A stretch of 64,000 nt of DNA, taken from NCBI GenBank assembly GCA_023052935.1, contig CM041298.1, forward strand, positions 60,568,217 to 60,632,216, given 5' to 3'. A program made the position numbers and the translations under genes. The DNA comes from Piezodorus guildinii (taxonomy: Eukaryota > Arthropoda > Insecta > Hemiptera > Pentatomidae). Each line of letters begins with the position of its first letter. The stretch's first letter is position 1. Shown piece by piece: positions 32,216 to 44,190 of this stretch. Under the pieces are notes generated by a model, which searched no databases, was not told the origin of the DNA, and was given only the letters and a program-made list of their open reading frames with translations.

Positions 32216-33384
32216 CTTAAATAATATTACAAACTATAACACAATATTTCATAAGGAAAAAAAAATAGGAAACAATATATAATACTTAAAGAATATAAAA
32301 ATACCATTATAAAGAAACTGTAACACAGTAGGCAGTATGAAGCAGTTATTGACTAAACTAAAAAGCTATGTATAAGGAATACATATACATATATCCAAGA
32401 TATAAAATTAAGGCATGCAGATTATGTATAATTTATATTTTAATTGGATATCGATATCTGGTGTTAAATCAAATTCCTAAGGCCTATTAATGTTATTATT
32501 GTAACTTTCTTTAGTTACTTAAAAACTTTACTTCGTCCTGAACAGATCTGGCCCTCATTCGAATGATAAGAATTTTTGTGTGAATGGTGAACCTTATAAT
32601 TTTTATATGAATATAACTTTTTGGATATAATTAGTAGCATTTTGTTGGATAGCGTGTGAGATATTTTAGGGTTCTGATTTATTACTTATGTTGATGCCTC
32701 CTAGTGCGTTAAATATCCATTAACTCCTTTTTCATAATCCTAATATTTATCCCTTTACTGTAAATTATTAAACTTAAATTATAATGAATTAACTTACATT
32801 TTAAGATATACCAACATTGTGAGATTACTGCTACGCCTTAACGATTTACCTGTAACTATTTGTTCGATAGAAAAAAACAGCTACATTCATTTAGTGGTGA
32901 ATACCAAAGCTAATAAAACACAGGCGACCTAATATTGCTCTGAACATTTCCAATCCAAATGCAATGGTTGAACTTCATTATGCAACTGTATTCGGTTCCA
33001 GGAATGTTCTTTTGTTCGGGTCATAAAATCCTGTGATATGTCGAAATTTAACTTCAATTAAATTCTTACATTTTTAATTAAGTTTCACTATTACAGATGA
33101 AGTTTTCCAAAGTTATATTTAATTTCAATTTGCCACGTGATGTTTCTGGTCATATAATTTTAAATAAAAATAATATATGTAACATTAATATATTGCTATG
33201 CTTTTTTTCCAACCGTTTATCTGAGGCAGTTCCAAAAACTGTATTTATTTATGTATTGTAGATATCTCTGTCTGCTCCAGAGTGTAGCCGATAGAGGATA
33301 CTCTATAGTTTATTTCAATAGTTCCTAACAAGTGGCCCGCGAACCTGGGAGTCCACAGACGATGTCCAGATACTACAGAAGTAC
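32216..33384. other. Unassigned AT-rich stretch
   Basis: No coding frame, no recognised element. Confidence 0.4.
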
Positions 33385-33615
33385 TTACCGGGGTTAACTG
33401 TAGTATGGTGGTTAGCATAACCGCTTCCTATGCCCAAGGTCCCGGGTTCAAACCCACAGGTGGCTCGAGGCCTTTTTTAATGGGAGTAAAAAATCCCTAG
33501 TTAGCCGTCATTCGGAGTGTACGTTAAAAGGTAGTCCCGAGGCTGTGCGATGTGAGGTACTCGTTAAAGATCCCTATCCTAATTAAACCTGAATATGCAA
33601 AGTTTGGGACTTCCA
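33385..33615 (+). repeat. tRNA-related SINE, family B
   Basis: Most complete copy: a head with GTGGTTAGCATAACC and the B box GGTTCAAACCC (about 33446), then AATGGGAGTAAAAAATCCC, a GTCCCGAGGCTGTGCGATG block and CTCGTTAAAGATCCCTATCC. Other copies at 30335, 40605 and 43443. Confidence 0.8.
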
Positions 33616-33638
33616 CTGTAACATCTACCAATAAGCCA

Positions 33639-35580
33639 TGGTCCGTGGACCCCTGGGTGACTTTCACTTACCTCCGGTAATTAAATTATAATTAAAATCA
33701 ATTTAAGAAGTTTTATAAAAGTTGAAAAAACATATAACGGCATACATCCATGGAAACAATTAATTTAGATCTAGTAATATAACAACAATAACTATACACT
33801 TTAATTATTACGCTTGTTTATCTGCTTTCCATCCCTGTATGTTATACAGAATGCTGAATACAGCAAAATCACAGGCGTATAGTTGTATTAAATATGAAAT
33901 TTAGAAATTAATACAGAACAAAAATAGAAAGATTCTTGCGTCAAAAAAATACATTCAATTAAAAAAAATTAAATCAAATCAAAATTAAATCAATTAAAAA
34001 AAATAAGTAAAAATTATGCAGATATTGAAGATATATAAATAGATAAAGAAATTGAATTTATGATTTTAATTTGTAAAAGATATATTTATTTATTTCTATC
34101 CAGGATAATATTTGTTGTGGATATATAAAAACATTAACTAGTATAGGAATGGAGTGAGATTAGAGGTTACCTTTAGTCTGCTTCATACTTGCATTTAAAT
34201 ATGAGTATAAATACTGAAACAATTTTAGTTTATGTAATAGTGAAATCAAAAAATTAACAATCATTGACGAAATTATTTTAACATAAATGATATATATAAA
34301 TAAAGAGATCATGATAAATATGACCAATATTTTGTGCAATATGGATATATTTGTAAGTGCAATTTAAATAAAGCTAGTTTAGAAACAAATTTTAGAATTT
34401 AATATTGATAATTGAGTTGAAAATTTTAATATTATTTGTTTATGTTTATGATATTGAAAGGTATTTTAGATTTTTATTGGATAATCTGAAGATGAGGCAA
34501 AAAAATACCTTGAAACGTCATTAAAGTTTTATTTATGTTATAATATATAAAAATACAAAGATAGAGAAGAGAAAGCTCCAATTATTCTATTCATAGAGAG
34601 ATACACTTTATTCATAAATAAACAAATAAAATGATGCTGTCCAACTTAATTGGGTTGCTATAACACAGCATACCGATTTTGTTTCCTACTGGAATATTCT
34701 TAACATTTTATTTAACTATAAATACAAGTTTTGTTTCTCTTTTTAATTTTTTTTTCCTACTTATTTTTCCTGTTTTTTTTTTTTGTTTTTTTTTTCTCTT
34801 TTTCTTCTCTACCGTTTCACATTTTCTTTCAAATACTTAGATATATCTATACATATACACCAAAGATTGAATTAAAAAAAAAATTACAACAAATTATATA
34901 TACATTAAATAACTACATACTAAAAAATCACACTATCATAAATAAAAACAATACCAAAACACTCAGCACCTAAAATCAATATCTTTATATTAAAAAAATC
35001 TGTTAAAATTAAAATATAACTAAACACAGATGCACATGCATGCCCCTCCAATCGTACCTGTTAGGAGTAGATGTGATAGTGTATAATTCTTCATAATAGT
35101 ATTTAGTATATATAGTATATATAGAAATAAATAAATATATCTTTTACAAATTAAAATCATAAATTCAATTTCTTTATCTATTTATATATCTTCAATATCT
35201 GCATAATTTTACTTATTTTTTTTAATTGATTTAATTTTTATTTGATTTAATTTTTTTTAATTGGATGTATTTTTTTGACGCAAGAATCTTTCTATTTTTG
35301 TTCTGTATTGATTTCTAAATTTCATATTTAATACAACTATACGCCTGTGATTTTGCTGTATTCAGCATTCTGTATAACATACAGGGATGGAAAGCAAATA
35401 AACAAGCGTAATAATTAAAGTGTATAGTTATTGTTGTTATATTATTAGATCTAAATTAATTGTTTCCATGGATGTATGCCGTTATATGTTTTTTCAACTT
35501 TTATAAAACTTCTTAAATTGATTTTAATTATAATTTAATTACCGGAGGTAAGTGAAAGTCACCCGGGGGTCCACGGACCA
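33639..35580. mobile_element. Fold-back TIR element (arms about 465 bp)
   Basis: 33639-34105 is inverted at 35121-35580, nearly identical, ending TGGTCCGTGGACCC / GGGTCCACGGACCA. Just inside the ends is GACTTTCACTTACCTCC, the same terminal motif as family X, so the two families are probably related. The 1.0-kb interior is AT-rich and non-coding; the 80-codon frame at 34731-34973 is a low-complexity Phe/Ser run. No clear target duplication. Confidence 0.8.
34484..34520 (+). other. Stem-loop followed by GAAACGTC (hammerhead-like)
   Basis: CTGAAGATGAGG, an A-rich loop and CCT, then TGAAACGTCATTAAAG. AGG pairs with CCT. Third instance of the motif in this window. Confidence 0.3.
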
Positions 35581-36059
35581 CTATTTGGGTATCATCGCTC
35601 TAAATGTAAAAGATTTATTTTTAAATTCTTCCACACCTGAAAAAAAAATGTTCTTTAATGAAAAAAAAATTAATGAAAAATATATTTCTATTGAAACTCG
35701 ATTTTTGCTCATACCAGATTTTATTTAATCAAATAGTATGACTGGACATATTTTTTTGATTTTTCCATTAAGATACCATTGATTTTATTTATTAAATGAA
35801 AAAAACTTCTTTATTATCCTGGGTCTTAAGTCCCTTAAGAATAAAATAAAAATACAGAATTGATCCCCGTAAATATGTGGTCATGGCTTTAAACAAAAAA
35901 AAAAAAAAAATAATTAACGTTGTAATATATGTACATATTTACAAATCAGACTTTCATGATGAAAATAAAAAAAACGGAAATAGCTACTTCATCAGTCATA
36001 ATTTAAGTAATATAAAAAAAAAAAAAAAATTGTATTTATAACATCTGCAGTTTGAGGCT
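35581..36059. other. Unassigned AT-rich stretch with A runs
   Basis: Several A tracts of 14-17 nt; no coding content. Confidence 0.4.
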
Positions 36060-36600
36060 ATTGTCCGTTTGACTGGGTAAGGAGAAGGTGGTTGAAAAGG
36101 AGCGATTTGAAGGAGAAAGCAGTTCTTACATGACGAATCTCAGGAGGGATAGAATTCCAAAGAGAGGTTGCTTTGGCTAGAAAGGACTTTTCTAAGGCAG
36201 CAGTACGGTGAAGAGGATGGTAGAGGTTAGAAAGACGGGATCTGGTAAAACGGGACTGAATTGATGATTTAAAGTGAAGGAATTGGAAGATATAGCTGGG
36301 ACGATGAGTTCTGATAACCTGGTAGAGGAAGGAAGCTAGGAAATACTGACATCTCTAACGAAGATAAAGCAAACTTAACTCGGCGTAATACCGGGTTAAA
36401 TGCGTGTCTCTAGTGATCCGGAATATAAATCGAATTGCACAGTTCATAATACGTTTAAGGTTTGCTTCGAGCTCACCTGAAAGTCCGCTGTACACCTCAC
36501 AACCGTAGACAAAGTGGGGAAAGACAAGGGAAGAAACAAGGAGTTTACGAGTATTGAATGGTAGGAGGTGATGGAGGTTTGGGTAACCGTTTCTGCTTGT
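36060..36600 (-). pseudogene. CR1/Jockey-superfamily LINE C-terminal fragment
   Basis: One minus-strand frame gives VSSLVFPHFVYGCEVYSGLS, NLKRIMNCAIRFIFRITRD, YYAELSLLYLR, one stop, then FLASFLYQVIRTHRPSYIF and SLWNSIPPEIRHVRTAFSFK. The sequence order is that of the C-terminal domain of CR1-type LINE polymerases. Apart from one stop it is open for about 170 codons. The fragment at 43930-44190 belongs to the same family. Confidence 0.8.
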
Positions 36601-36835
36601 TATAATTAATAAATAATGGATAAATATGAAATATATTCATGAATGTTATATAACATACAGGGAGGGAAAGCGTATAAGATAAGTAATAATTAAAGAAGAT
36701 AGTTTTATTGACGTATTATTAGATGTAAAATAATTGTTTTCATTGAGGTATATAAGTTTAATTTGTTTTCGACATTAATTTTATACAAATTTTCTTAAAT
36801 TAATTTTAGCAAGGGGCTATGTAAAAGCCTTGTGG
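36601..36835 (+). repeat. Diverged arm of the fold-back family
   Basis: Aligns with 35360-35545: TATAACATACAGGGA-GGAAAGC, GTAATAATTAAAG and CTTAAATT-ATTTTA blocks in the same order. A single arm only. Confidence 0.55.
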
Positions 36836-37439
36836 TAACAGTGCCAGATTTTCTTAAAATAACACATACAACTATTATTTTACTACTATTGAATATTTAT
36901 GAGCAGACAATGTCAACGGAAGAGGAAAGCAGTCACCACCATCATGTTTACGTTTAATCTAATTCTGCCTGCACACTGTTCTCGCGTTTGTTATTGATCA
37001 GTTGAAAATATAAACGTTTGAAGGAATGTAAACCATCCGCCCTTCCACCTAGCCTTGTTAGTTTAACTGCACTGCCGAAAGTTTACTTTCAATTACTATA
37101 GTCGGGGCGAAACGAGTGAAGGTGTTTGTTTACATGTTTTCTTGAAACAAGTGTCCCAAAAAGAGTTCTATGCATCATTCATGGGAATGACAGTAACAGA
37201 AGTCAACAAACATTAAAATATATTTTATTTAATAGTTATAATGCATTTAAATACACAACAAACACACACTTGTGTGTGTATATATATATTTTTATTTTTT
37301 TTATATTTTTCGATGATAATCATTTCTTTAATAATTCGTTTAACTTTTTTTTATTTTACTACAGTGTATTATTTCGGGTGAATGGAACTAACAAAATTGT
37401 TTATTTATTAAATGAATAAATAAACAATTAATAAAATCT
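36836..37439. other. Unassigned stretch
   Basis: AT-rich, GTGT/ATAT short repeats near 37265. The open frame at 37126-37419 is Phe/Asn-rich low complexity and not supported as a gene. Confidence 0.35.
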
Positions 37440-37830
37440 ATAGGTTATAAGATATTAATAATAGGTTTCATTCAGATTGATATAGTCCGACAGAGCATAA
37501 ATGTCGATATTTAAAATTGTCTTCATATAAAGTACTTTTAATTTTGTAGGTTAAAAAAACAAATAATCTTGTTAGTATTACTAAACAACGGGTACATATA
37601 TAACTTGAACGAATTTCATATCCAATATCCAACTAAAGAAGAAGAGAGAAAAAATACTTTACTAATGTGTTTTTGAACATATGAACAAAACCAATCTAAG
37701 TGTATAATATGCCGTTGGTAAGCTAATGATTACAGAAAACTTATTTTACCAACAAAATTTTAAAAGTTAATTGAAAGTGATAAAAAAACGATAAAACAAA
37801 CTGATTCTTCTTAATAAAATATAATAGATT
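37440..37830 (+). repeat. Family X repeat, copy D (partial)
   Basis: Carries the middle and late landmarks (TTTCATTCAGATTGATATAG through GATAAAACAAACTGATTCTT). At 37868-37960 the family end (ACGACTTTAACTTACCTCTG) follows in inverted orientation, so two partial copies meet head on. Confidence 0.6.
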
Positions 37831-38159
37831 AGGCTTCAATTAAACGAAAAAAAAAAATGGTACGGGCAACACACGACTTTAACTTACCTCTGTTATGAAA
37901 ATCAATTTAATAGGTATTAACTAAAGTAAACTGAATTAAAATTTTATTGGAATGCTGTTGAAACTTGTTTACGTTTCAGAATCTATAGAAGAAATATTTG
38001 TATGTATCAAGCTACAGCTTCCTTATTATGTATTAATACAGGTTCCTTTTTACGATTTACGGATCAATTATTATTTATTTGCATATTACTGATTATTATT
38101 TACTTTCTCCCAGACATTTAAACATCGGGGATTTAAATTTAAACGAATATCACATGCAA

Positions 38160-38330
38160 ATTAATTTTTTTTTTTTTTTTTTACATTTTATTGATATTTA
38201 CAACTGTACTTATAATAAATACAATAATAAATGGGCTAATTTACACTTATGTGAAAATGTCTTGTGAAGAAACTGCCCAGTGGTAGCTTTTCAATTTAAT
38301 TTAGGTCTCGAGGCCATCGTCTTCAATTTA
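38160..38330 (-). mobile_element. Jockey-like LINE 3' end fragment
   Basis: T-rich start (A tail on minus), then TTTATTGATATTTACAACTG and GGTCTCGAGGCCATCGTC, the 3' UTR shared with the copies ending at 20291 and 38332. Confidence 0.6.
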
Positions 38331-38331
38331 A

Positions 38332-39005
38332 AAAAAAAAAAATATTTATTGGAATTTACAATTGTATAATTGAGTACAACTTATAATATAAAGTAAATTT
38401 GAATAAATTATAAAAATGCATGAAATACGTGTAGAGAAGCTTTCTATGGATGCACTTTAAAAATATTCTAAACTAGTTCTCGGGGCCATCTCCTTTTCAT
38501 ACGCTTCGGAAGATTGTCAGGAATTAAAGAGGAACTAATGATTGAAACTAGAGGATTAGGGTGGGAATGGAATTTGCATGAAAGGAATGATACCTGGATC
38601 GGGCCGAATCAGCAACATACGGAACGTTAACATCTTTATGGATAAGGTTATTCGTGACAAAGTAAGGAGCATTGAGGATTTTACGAAGGAATTTGGATTG
38701 TAGGGATTGGATACGGGAAGAATTTGATGGTTTATTAGAGCCCCAATGCTCCACTTCGTAAGTCCATATAGGCCGTATGATAGTAATGTACATGAGCCTT
38801 TTGTAGTTAAGTAGAAAATTAGAACGTTTTCTAGTAAGTATTGGGGTAGTCGAAAACGTCGAGCAGTTTCTTGTCGTTTCAGTCTTAGTTAAGTAGAAAA
38901 TTAGAACGTTTTCTAGTAAGTATTGGGGTAGTCGAAAACGTCGAGCAGTTTCTTGTCGTTTCAGTCTTGTATGAGGCTTCCAAGTAGACTAAAGTTAGAG
39001 AAAAA
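38332..39005 (-). pseudogene. Jockey-like LINE RT C-terminal fragment
   Basis: Minus-strand frame 38548-38793: IIRPIWTYEVEHWGS, SRIQSLQSKFLRKILNAPYF and VTNNLIHKDVNVP, typical of the Jockey RT C-terminus. Upstream, the coding region is disturbed by a perfect 82-bp tandem duplication. 3' UTR and A tail at 38332-38540. Confidence 0.82.
38805..38968. repeat. Perfect 82-bp tandem duplication
   Basis: 38805-38886 and 38887-38968 are identical, starting AGTTAAGTAGAAAATTAG. It lies in the Jockey fragment and adds a frameshift; 82 is not a multiple of three. Confidence 0.92.
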
Positions 39006-39712
39006 AAAATAAAAAAAGGTTCAAGAAATTATATTCGTTTTAGATTAAATAATATAACAATATATAATTTTTATGTACAATAATCTTTTGAGTATATGCC
39101 CTCTTCGTCAATTTATATAACCTTTCACAACTTTAATTATGAGATAACATTTTTCTACAATCTTTAATTTTCCAATATTATACATCTGTATTTCTATTCT
39201 TGTGTGAGGAAAAATATTACCTAAAAAAATATGTTTTCTCTCTTCTCGTTTAGTTGGTTATCAAATTTATTAATATTGTATATTTATCCATTTTTCATCA
39301 AACGGCATTCTAAGAAGAATCGCAAAAGGGACGATATTCCAAAGAGTAAAAACAAAGAAATTACATGAAGAGATGAAAATGCTCACAATTAAAAACTTTA
39401 TGAGTGAGAGGAATTTAAAGTTTTTCGAATCAACGAAATTTGTAAATAACCCTATATTTAATCAACTAAAACCCCCAGGAATACCTCAGCGATGGCAGAA
39501 ACTCAACAAATAAATAAATTAGTTTAAGTTTTAGTTGTAAGACCGAAACAAACTAGAAGGTGAGCCCCATCACCTGAATTATTATTCATAATGTTATTAC
39601 TCTCCAGAAGTTACGTTTAAAGATTTGCAACTCCTTAAAATGCACGATTGCAGAAAAAGGAGAACTTACCAGCATTACAGAAGCTTAGAAGAAAAAAAAA
39701 ATAAGGGGCTAA
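39006..39712. other. Unassigned AT-rich stretch
   Basis: At 39350-39520 the plus strand encodes KKLHEEMKMLTIKNFMSERN and NPIFNQLKPPGIPQRWQKLN, weakly recalling the C-terminus of Jockey-type ORF2, but too decayed to be sure. Confidence 0.3.
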
Positions 39713-39713
39713 G

Positions 39714-39776
<63 letters not shown>
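39714..39776. repeat. Poly(A) tract, about 63 nt
   Basis: Pure A run, presumably the tail of a retroposon on the plus strand. The lysine-rich frame through it is an artefact. Confidence 0.9.
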
Positions 39777-39778
<2 letters not shown>

Positions 39779-40604
39779 CATCAATGCTAATAAAATGTTG
39801 GGTTAGTTTAGTTATTAGTATTTGAAATAGTCTGACAGGCCTTAAATGCCGATATTTATTTTTTTTCTTCTAAAGTACCTTTAATTTTGTAGATTAAAAA
39901 AAAACATATTATCTTATTAGCATAACAGTTAAATATATGAGGTAAACAAAGTTGATAACTAACTAAAGGAGAAAAGAGAAAAAATACTTAAAATTATGCA
40001 ATTTTTGTGTTTCGGAACATACGAACAGTAATAATAGGTGTATAATATACCGTTGGAATACTGTTTGTGTTTAGACAAAATAATAACTTGCAAACAAAAT
40101 TTTAACAGTTAATGTAAACAGATGAAAAAAAGATAAAACTAACTGATTCTTGTAGATAATAATATAATAGACTAGCTGTGACACGCAGCTTTGCTCGGGA
40201 ATATTGCATTTCGTATTCATTTCTGTGCGTTTATGGTAAGACTGGCTATAATAAATATAAACTATCAGCTACTCTCTGTTATCATTTAAAGCCCGATCTT
40301 GACTTCTTCCTGTCAAATTTACTATAGCAAACCAGTAGAAGTGGTTATACCCATAATCACTTAATATGTGAAAATAATCGTCACAAACCGTTGACAGCCT
40401 AAATATGAATTAATGATATTCGTCGGTAACCTTAGACCTTAGACATGAATCACTCCCATTTTTTTTAGAATTCAGAAATTATGTTCTTGAAATTAATAGT
40501 TTTTTAGACAATTGAAATAATTTCTAAAAAATAAATAACAATTGAATATATTTTCATAGGAACCTACACTCGAAACAGATATGAAACGCAATATGCTTAA
40601 AAGG

Positions 40605-40800
40605 GTCGGTCACCTGTATGTAGTGACCAGCCAGGTGCCCTTAAGATTTTTTAATGGGAGTAAAAAACAACCTTAGTTATGCCCTCCTTCGAAAGGGACG
40701 TAAAATAGTGGTCCCAAGCCTTTGCGATTTCATCAACTCGTTAAAGATCTCTACCCTCACTAAACTTGGACTTAAAAAATTAGTCATCATACGATTAGCC
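40605..40800 (+). repeat. SINE family B, 5'-truncated
   Basis: TTTTTTAATGGGAGTAAAAA, GTGGTCCCAAGCCTTTGCGA and ACTCGTTAAAGATCTCTACC match the body of the copy at 33385. Confidence 0.7.
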
Positions 40801-41239
40801 ATAGTAGTATAAAAGTGACGTTAAACGAATAGGTAACAACAGTAATATGCTTAAATATATTTGTTATAAAATCTTTGTACCTTTAGTGATACATATCAGA
40901 TTAAGACAATTTTACGTTTAGGTTGTTCAACCACTTTTTAGGCGAAGATTTTCAAACCCTGCCTTATTACACATCTAAGCGGTAAGACGAACCTCCAGGA
41001 AAAATTTTAGCCTCACAACCATAGTAATTTTTTAAAAACCAGAAAATTGAGGGGTACTTTCTTTTATGAATATAGACATACAGCTAATAAAAGTCCTAAA
41101 TATGCTTAAAATAATAGTTCTGATTATTATACTCGAATAAATCAAAAGAAATAGTAATTTTTTTTAATTTATAAATGTATATGCTTCAAGGTAATAACAA
41201 ATAAAGTTAAAAATGACTCTTGAAATAAAACATGACTAA

Positions 41240-41880
41240 ACAATATAGATTGATATAAATATTTCCGCGTTGTGTTACCTTCTATACTCCCCAGTAGCCT
41301 CATCTCTCTTCGGACCAAATATTTTAGTACCTTATTTTCTAAATCTTTAGCCGTTGTCCGTCCTTCAAAGTAAGCGGCCACGTTTCACCGTCGGAAGAAT
41401 AATAGTTTTATAAATTCTAACCTTTAAGTTTTTAGACAGAAGCTAATTAATTTCGCAACTAAATTCTAACACGCATTTCCCGCCTTTAACCCAAGACTTT
41501 ATTTCCTCCTGGTTTTATTTTTTCTCGTTATCATTGAACCTAAATACTTAAATTTCTCTACGTGTTCAAAAGTATGCCTTGATATATCAATACCACCAAT
41601 ATCGTCACCGTACCACTATATATATATAGTATCGTCACTGCTACTAATCATATATTTTTTTATCGGTATTTATTTCGAGTCCTATTTCTTTACCGGTTTT
41701 TATTAACGCACTTCTATTTAGTTGTATAGTTTCCGTGTCTTCCCCTTGCAGTACCAAATCTTCGGCGTTTCCCAGAACCGGAATTTTATCACCCAGATTT
41801 AAACCTTTCTCGGTACACGTCACCTTTTCTATGGCATATTTTAAAGCGACTTCGTCTGCGTCAATTTCTGTTATTATGAT
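41240..41880 (-). pseudogene. RTE-like LINE fragment
   Basis: Second copy of the family at 31240. Minus-strand remnants EKVTCTEKGLNLGDKI, LQGEDTETIQLN and NKVLKYLVRREMRLLGS in separate frames, with several indels. More decayed than the other two copies. Confidence 0.75.
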
Positions 41881-42440
41881 CGCTATTAAGAATTACTTAA
41901 AAGAATATATTTTTAAGTACTTCCGCGTAAATGACATTTTTAGTTTTATTTTCTTGTGGCAGAAGAACATACTGATTACATACCGCAACCCGATCATGAC
42001 GTAAATCGATTCCTACGTGTTTAAATGTTTACATCTGTGATTAACTGTTACGGAAAAAGATAAGTTAACGGGAAATTGAATTATTTAAAAATAAAAGGTA
42101 AATCATTTGGAATCATTGGGATGCGAGGTTTTTTTTTCACCCAAATTTTCCCCGTTTTTTTCCAGATTTCCCCCTGGTTCTTCACTCCTATTGGTTGCAG
42201 CGTGGTGTTATATAGCCTATAGCCTTCCTCGATAAATGGACTATCCAATACAAAAATAATTTTTCAATTCGAACTAGTAGTTTCTGAGATTAGCGCGTTC
42301 AAACAACAAACAAACACAAACTCTTCAGCTTTCTAATATTAGTATAGATTATTTAATAAAACACATGTTTCTATCGAAACACAACGTGATTTTTTATTAT
42401 TCTTTTACCTCGTTTCTAACCATAAATTTCAACAGCCCAG

Positions 42441-43442
42441 TGGTTAAATTGTGTGATTGTCGTAAATAATTTTAAATCATCCAAAGCGCTTGTCCTATAA
42501 ATTTGAAATAAATAAATGCATGATTAAAAAGAAGATACACACATAGAAGCATTAAGCAGATTTCCTGATATAGTGAGATGTTGCATTTCATAGAAGCGAC
42601 GAGAAGAATAAGTAGGAAAGGCAGTGATAAAAATGATTTCCCATCTAGCCAATAATCATAAATCTAAATTATATTTTCCTGATAAAAAGTAATTTTATAA
42701 ATGTTGAATAAAATATTATAAAAAAAAATACCATAAGAAATCATATGTTTATTTTGAATACTCTTTTTTTTATAAAGAACTTTATAAATACGGCTGTGAT
42801 TGAAAATTAATTAACTGTAGATTCAACTCTTTGTTGAAGAAAAAAAAAGTTAGGAACTATAGTTTGCCTTTTGTTCTAGTTTTAATTTATGATTTCTTTC
42901 AAACTTTAAACTTTTATTGAGGTTTTGATTGCTTAAGTTTCCAACTCCTTCACAAATAAAACTGTTCTAAGAACATTCAAGAAACCAACAGATTTAATCA
43001 ACTCCTTTTCAATTAGTGAAAAATATATAAAGTCTGAATATAGAAGAAATATTAGGAGTATAATTTCCTTATATGTCATAGATCCGCTAGTGTTGTTCTT
43101 TTTAAGCGGTGTGATTGAATATATTTGTAGGAGAATATCTGAATTTGGATAATAATATATTTAAGCGCGATCTGGGTTTTCTCTTCTCTCAATTAGATAT
43201 GCCTTGAGAACTGTAGTAGGGTGTATATATTTTTTATACAATATAAAACTTATTATAATTTATTAGTCAAGTTAACAAACTATGGTATTGGAGAAACTCT
43301 CATAAAGAATAACTACAAACATAGATTAGCGTCAAAAAAAATAAAACCGAGATCAATGATCTAAAAATTATTACTATAACCAATAAAGAAAAAAAATATT
43401 ACCTCAAATTGTTACATAATTTATTAAATATTAATAAGATAT
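42441..43442. other. Unassigned AT-rich stretch
   Basis: No coding frame or recognised repeat. Confidence 0.4.
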
Positions 43443-43560
43443 CGGGGTCAACTGTTGTGTAGTGGCTAGTATAACAGCCTTTTTTGGCCAAGTTTGCGGG
43501 CTCTAACCCAGCAGATCGCCTAGGATTTTTTAAGGGGTTTAAAAAAATCTATGGTGATAC
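43443..43560 (+). repeat. SINE family B, head only
   Basis: GGGGTCAACTGTTGTGTAGT, GTGGCTAGTATAACAGCC and a decayed B box GGGCTCTAACCC match the head of the 33385 copy. Confidence 0.65.
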
Positions 43561-43929
43561 CGTCCTTTTGTTTGGTGACCTAGATTTCTGTAGAAGAAAA
43601 ATAAAAAACTTACATAAAAAAGAAAAACTTTTCCATGGAAGCTTTTGGTTTATCGAAAATTGTGTGACTACTGGATTACTGAGAGGGGATTACAATACTT
43701 TTATGTAATAAATTAATTCTTTATTGTCTGATTGATATTAAGTACCTTTACAACATTTACAGAATATAGAGTATAGACTTAGAGTTTTAGAATAAGTAAA
43801 ATAAATATAAATAAGTTAAGAAATATTAATAGAAAATAGGCATATGCAAATGGGAAAAATAAGTTAAAATAGAATCTTAGTTATAATTTATATTTTAATA
43901 TTTAGAAGAATAGTTATATTATTTTTTTT

Positions 43930-44190
43930 TTTAACTTGATGGTCATGAGATGATCAAATAAGCGGGATTTGAAGGTAGGAAGAGAAATGGAGTGTAGAAT
44001 AAGTGTAGAATAGTTCGGTCGAAATCGGTGGGCAGTTCTGTCGTAAATGGACAGAGGATTTCAATTGTATAAGGTCTAAAATATATAATGGACGTTGGAT
44101 CGGAAAACTTGGTAAAGGAATGATGCAAGGAAATTATTGCGACGATTAAACAGTAAAGCCACCTCAACTCCCATAAAATTGGGAGGCGGA
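43930..44190 (-). pseudogene. CR1/Jockey-superfamily LINE C-terminal fragment
   Basis: Minus-strand frames give NNFLASFLYQVFRSNVHYIF, SIYDRTAHRFRP and SISLPTFKSRLFDHLMTIK, parallel to the C-terminus at 36060-36200. Two stops. Confidence 0.65.

Larger units (their letters stand above)
40173..42350 (+). mobile_element. Composite insertion with CTAGCTGTGAC...TATAGATT ends
   Basis: The start CTAGCTGTGACACGCAGCTT and the end TAATATTAGTATAGATT, preceded by AGTAGTTTCTGAGATTAGCG and a CAAACAAACA tract, are hallmarks of a widespread arthropod repeat (recalled from general knowledge; its class is debated). Inside lie a SINE B piece (40605-40800) and an RTE-like LINE (41240-41880), both later insertions. 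Confidence 0.6.
39815..42440 (+). repeat. Family X repeat, copy E, split
   Basis: The family sequence runs 39815-40172 and resumes at about 42346 (ATTTAATAAAACACATGTTTC) up to 42440. The intervening 2.2 kb is a separate composite insertion. Confidence 0.65.

Noticed and set aside
34731..34973. 80-codon Phe/Ser-rich ORF
   Set aside because: T-rich low-complexity DNA inside the fold-back element.
39625..39825. Lysine-rich ORF
   Set aside because: It is a frame across a 63-nt poly(A) run.
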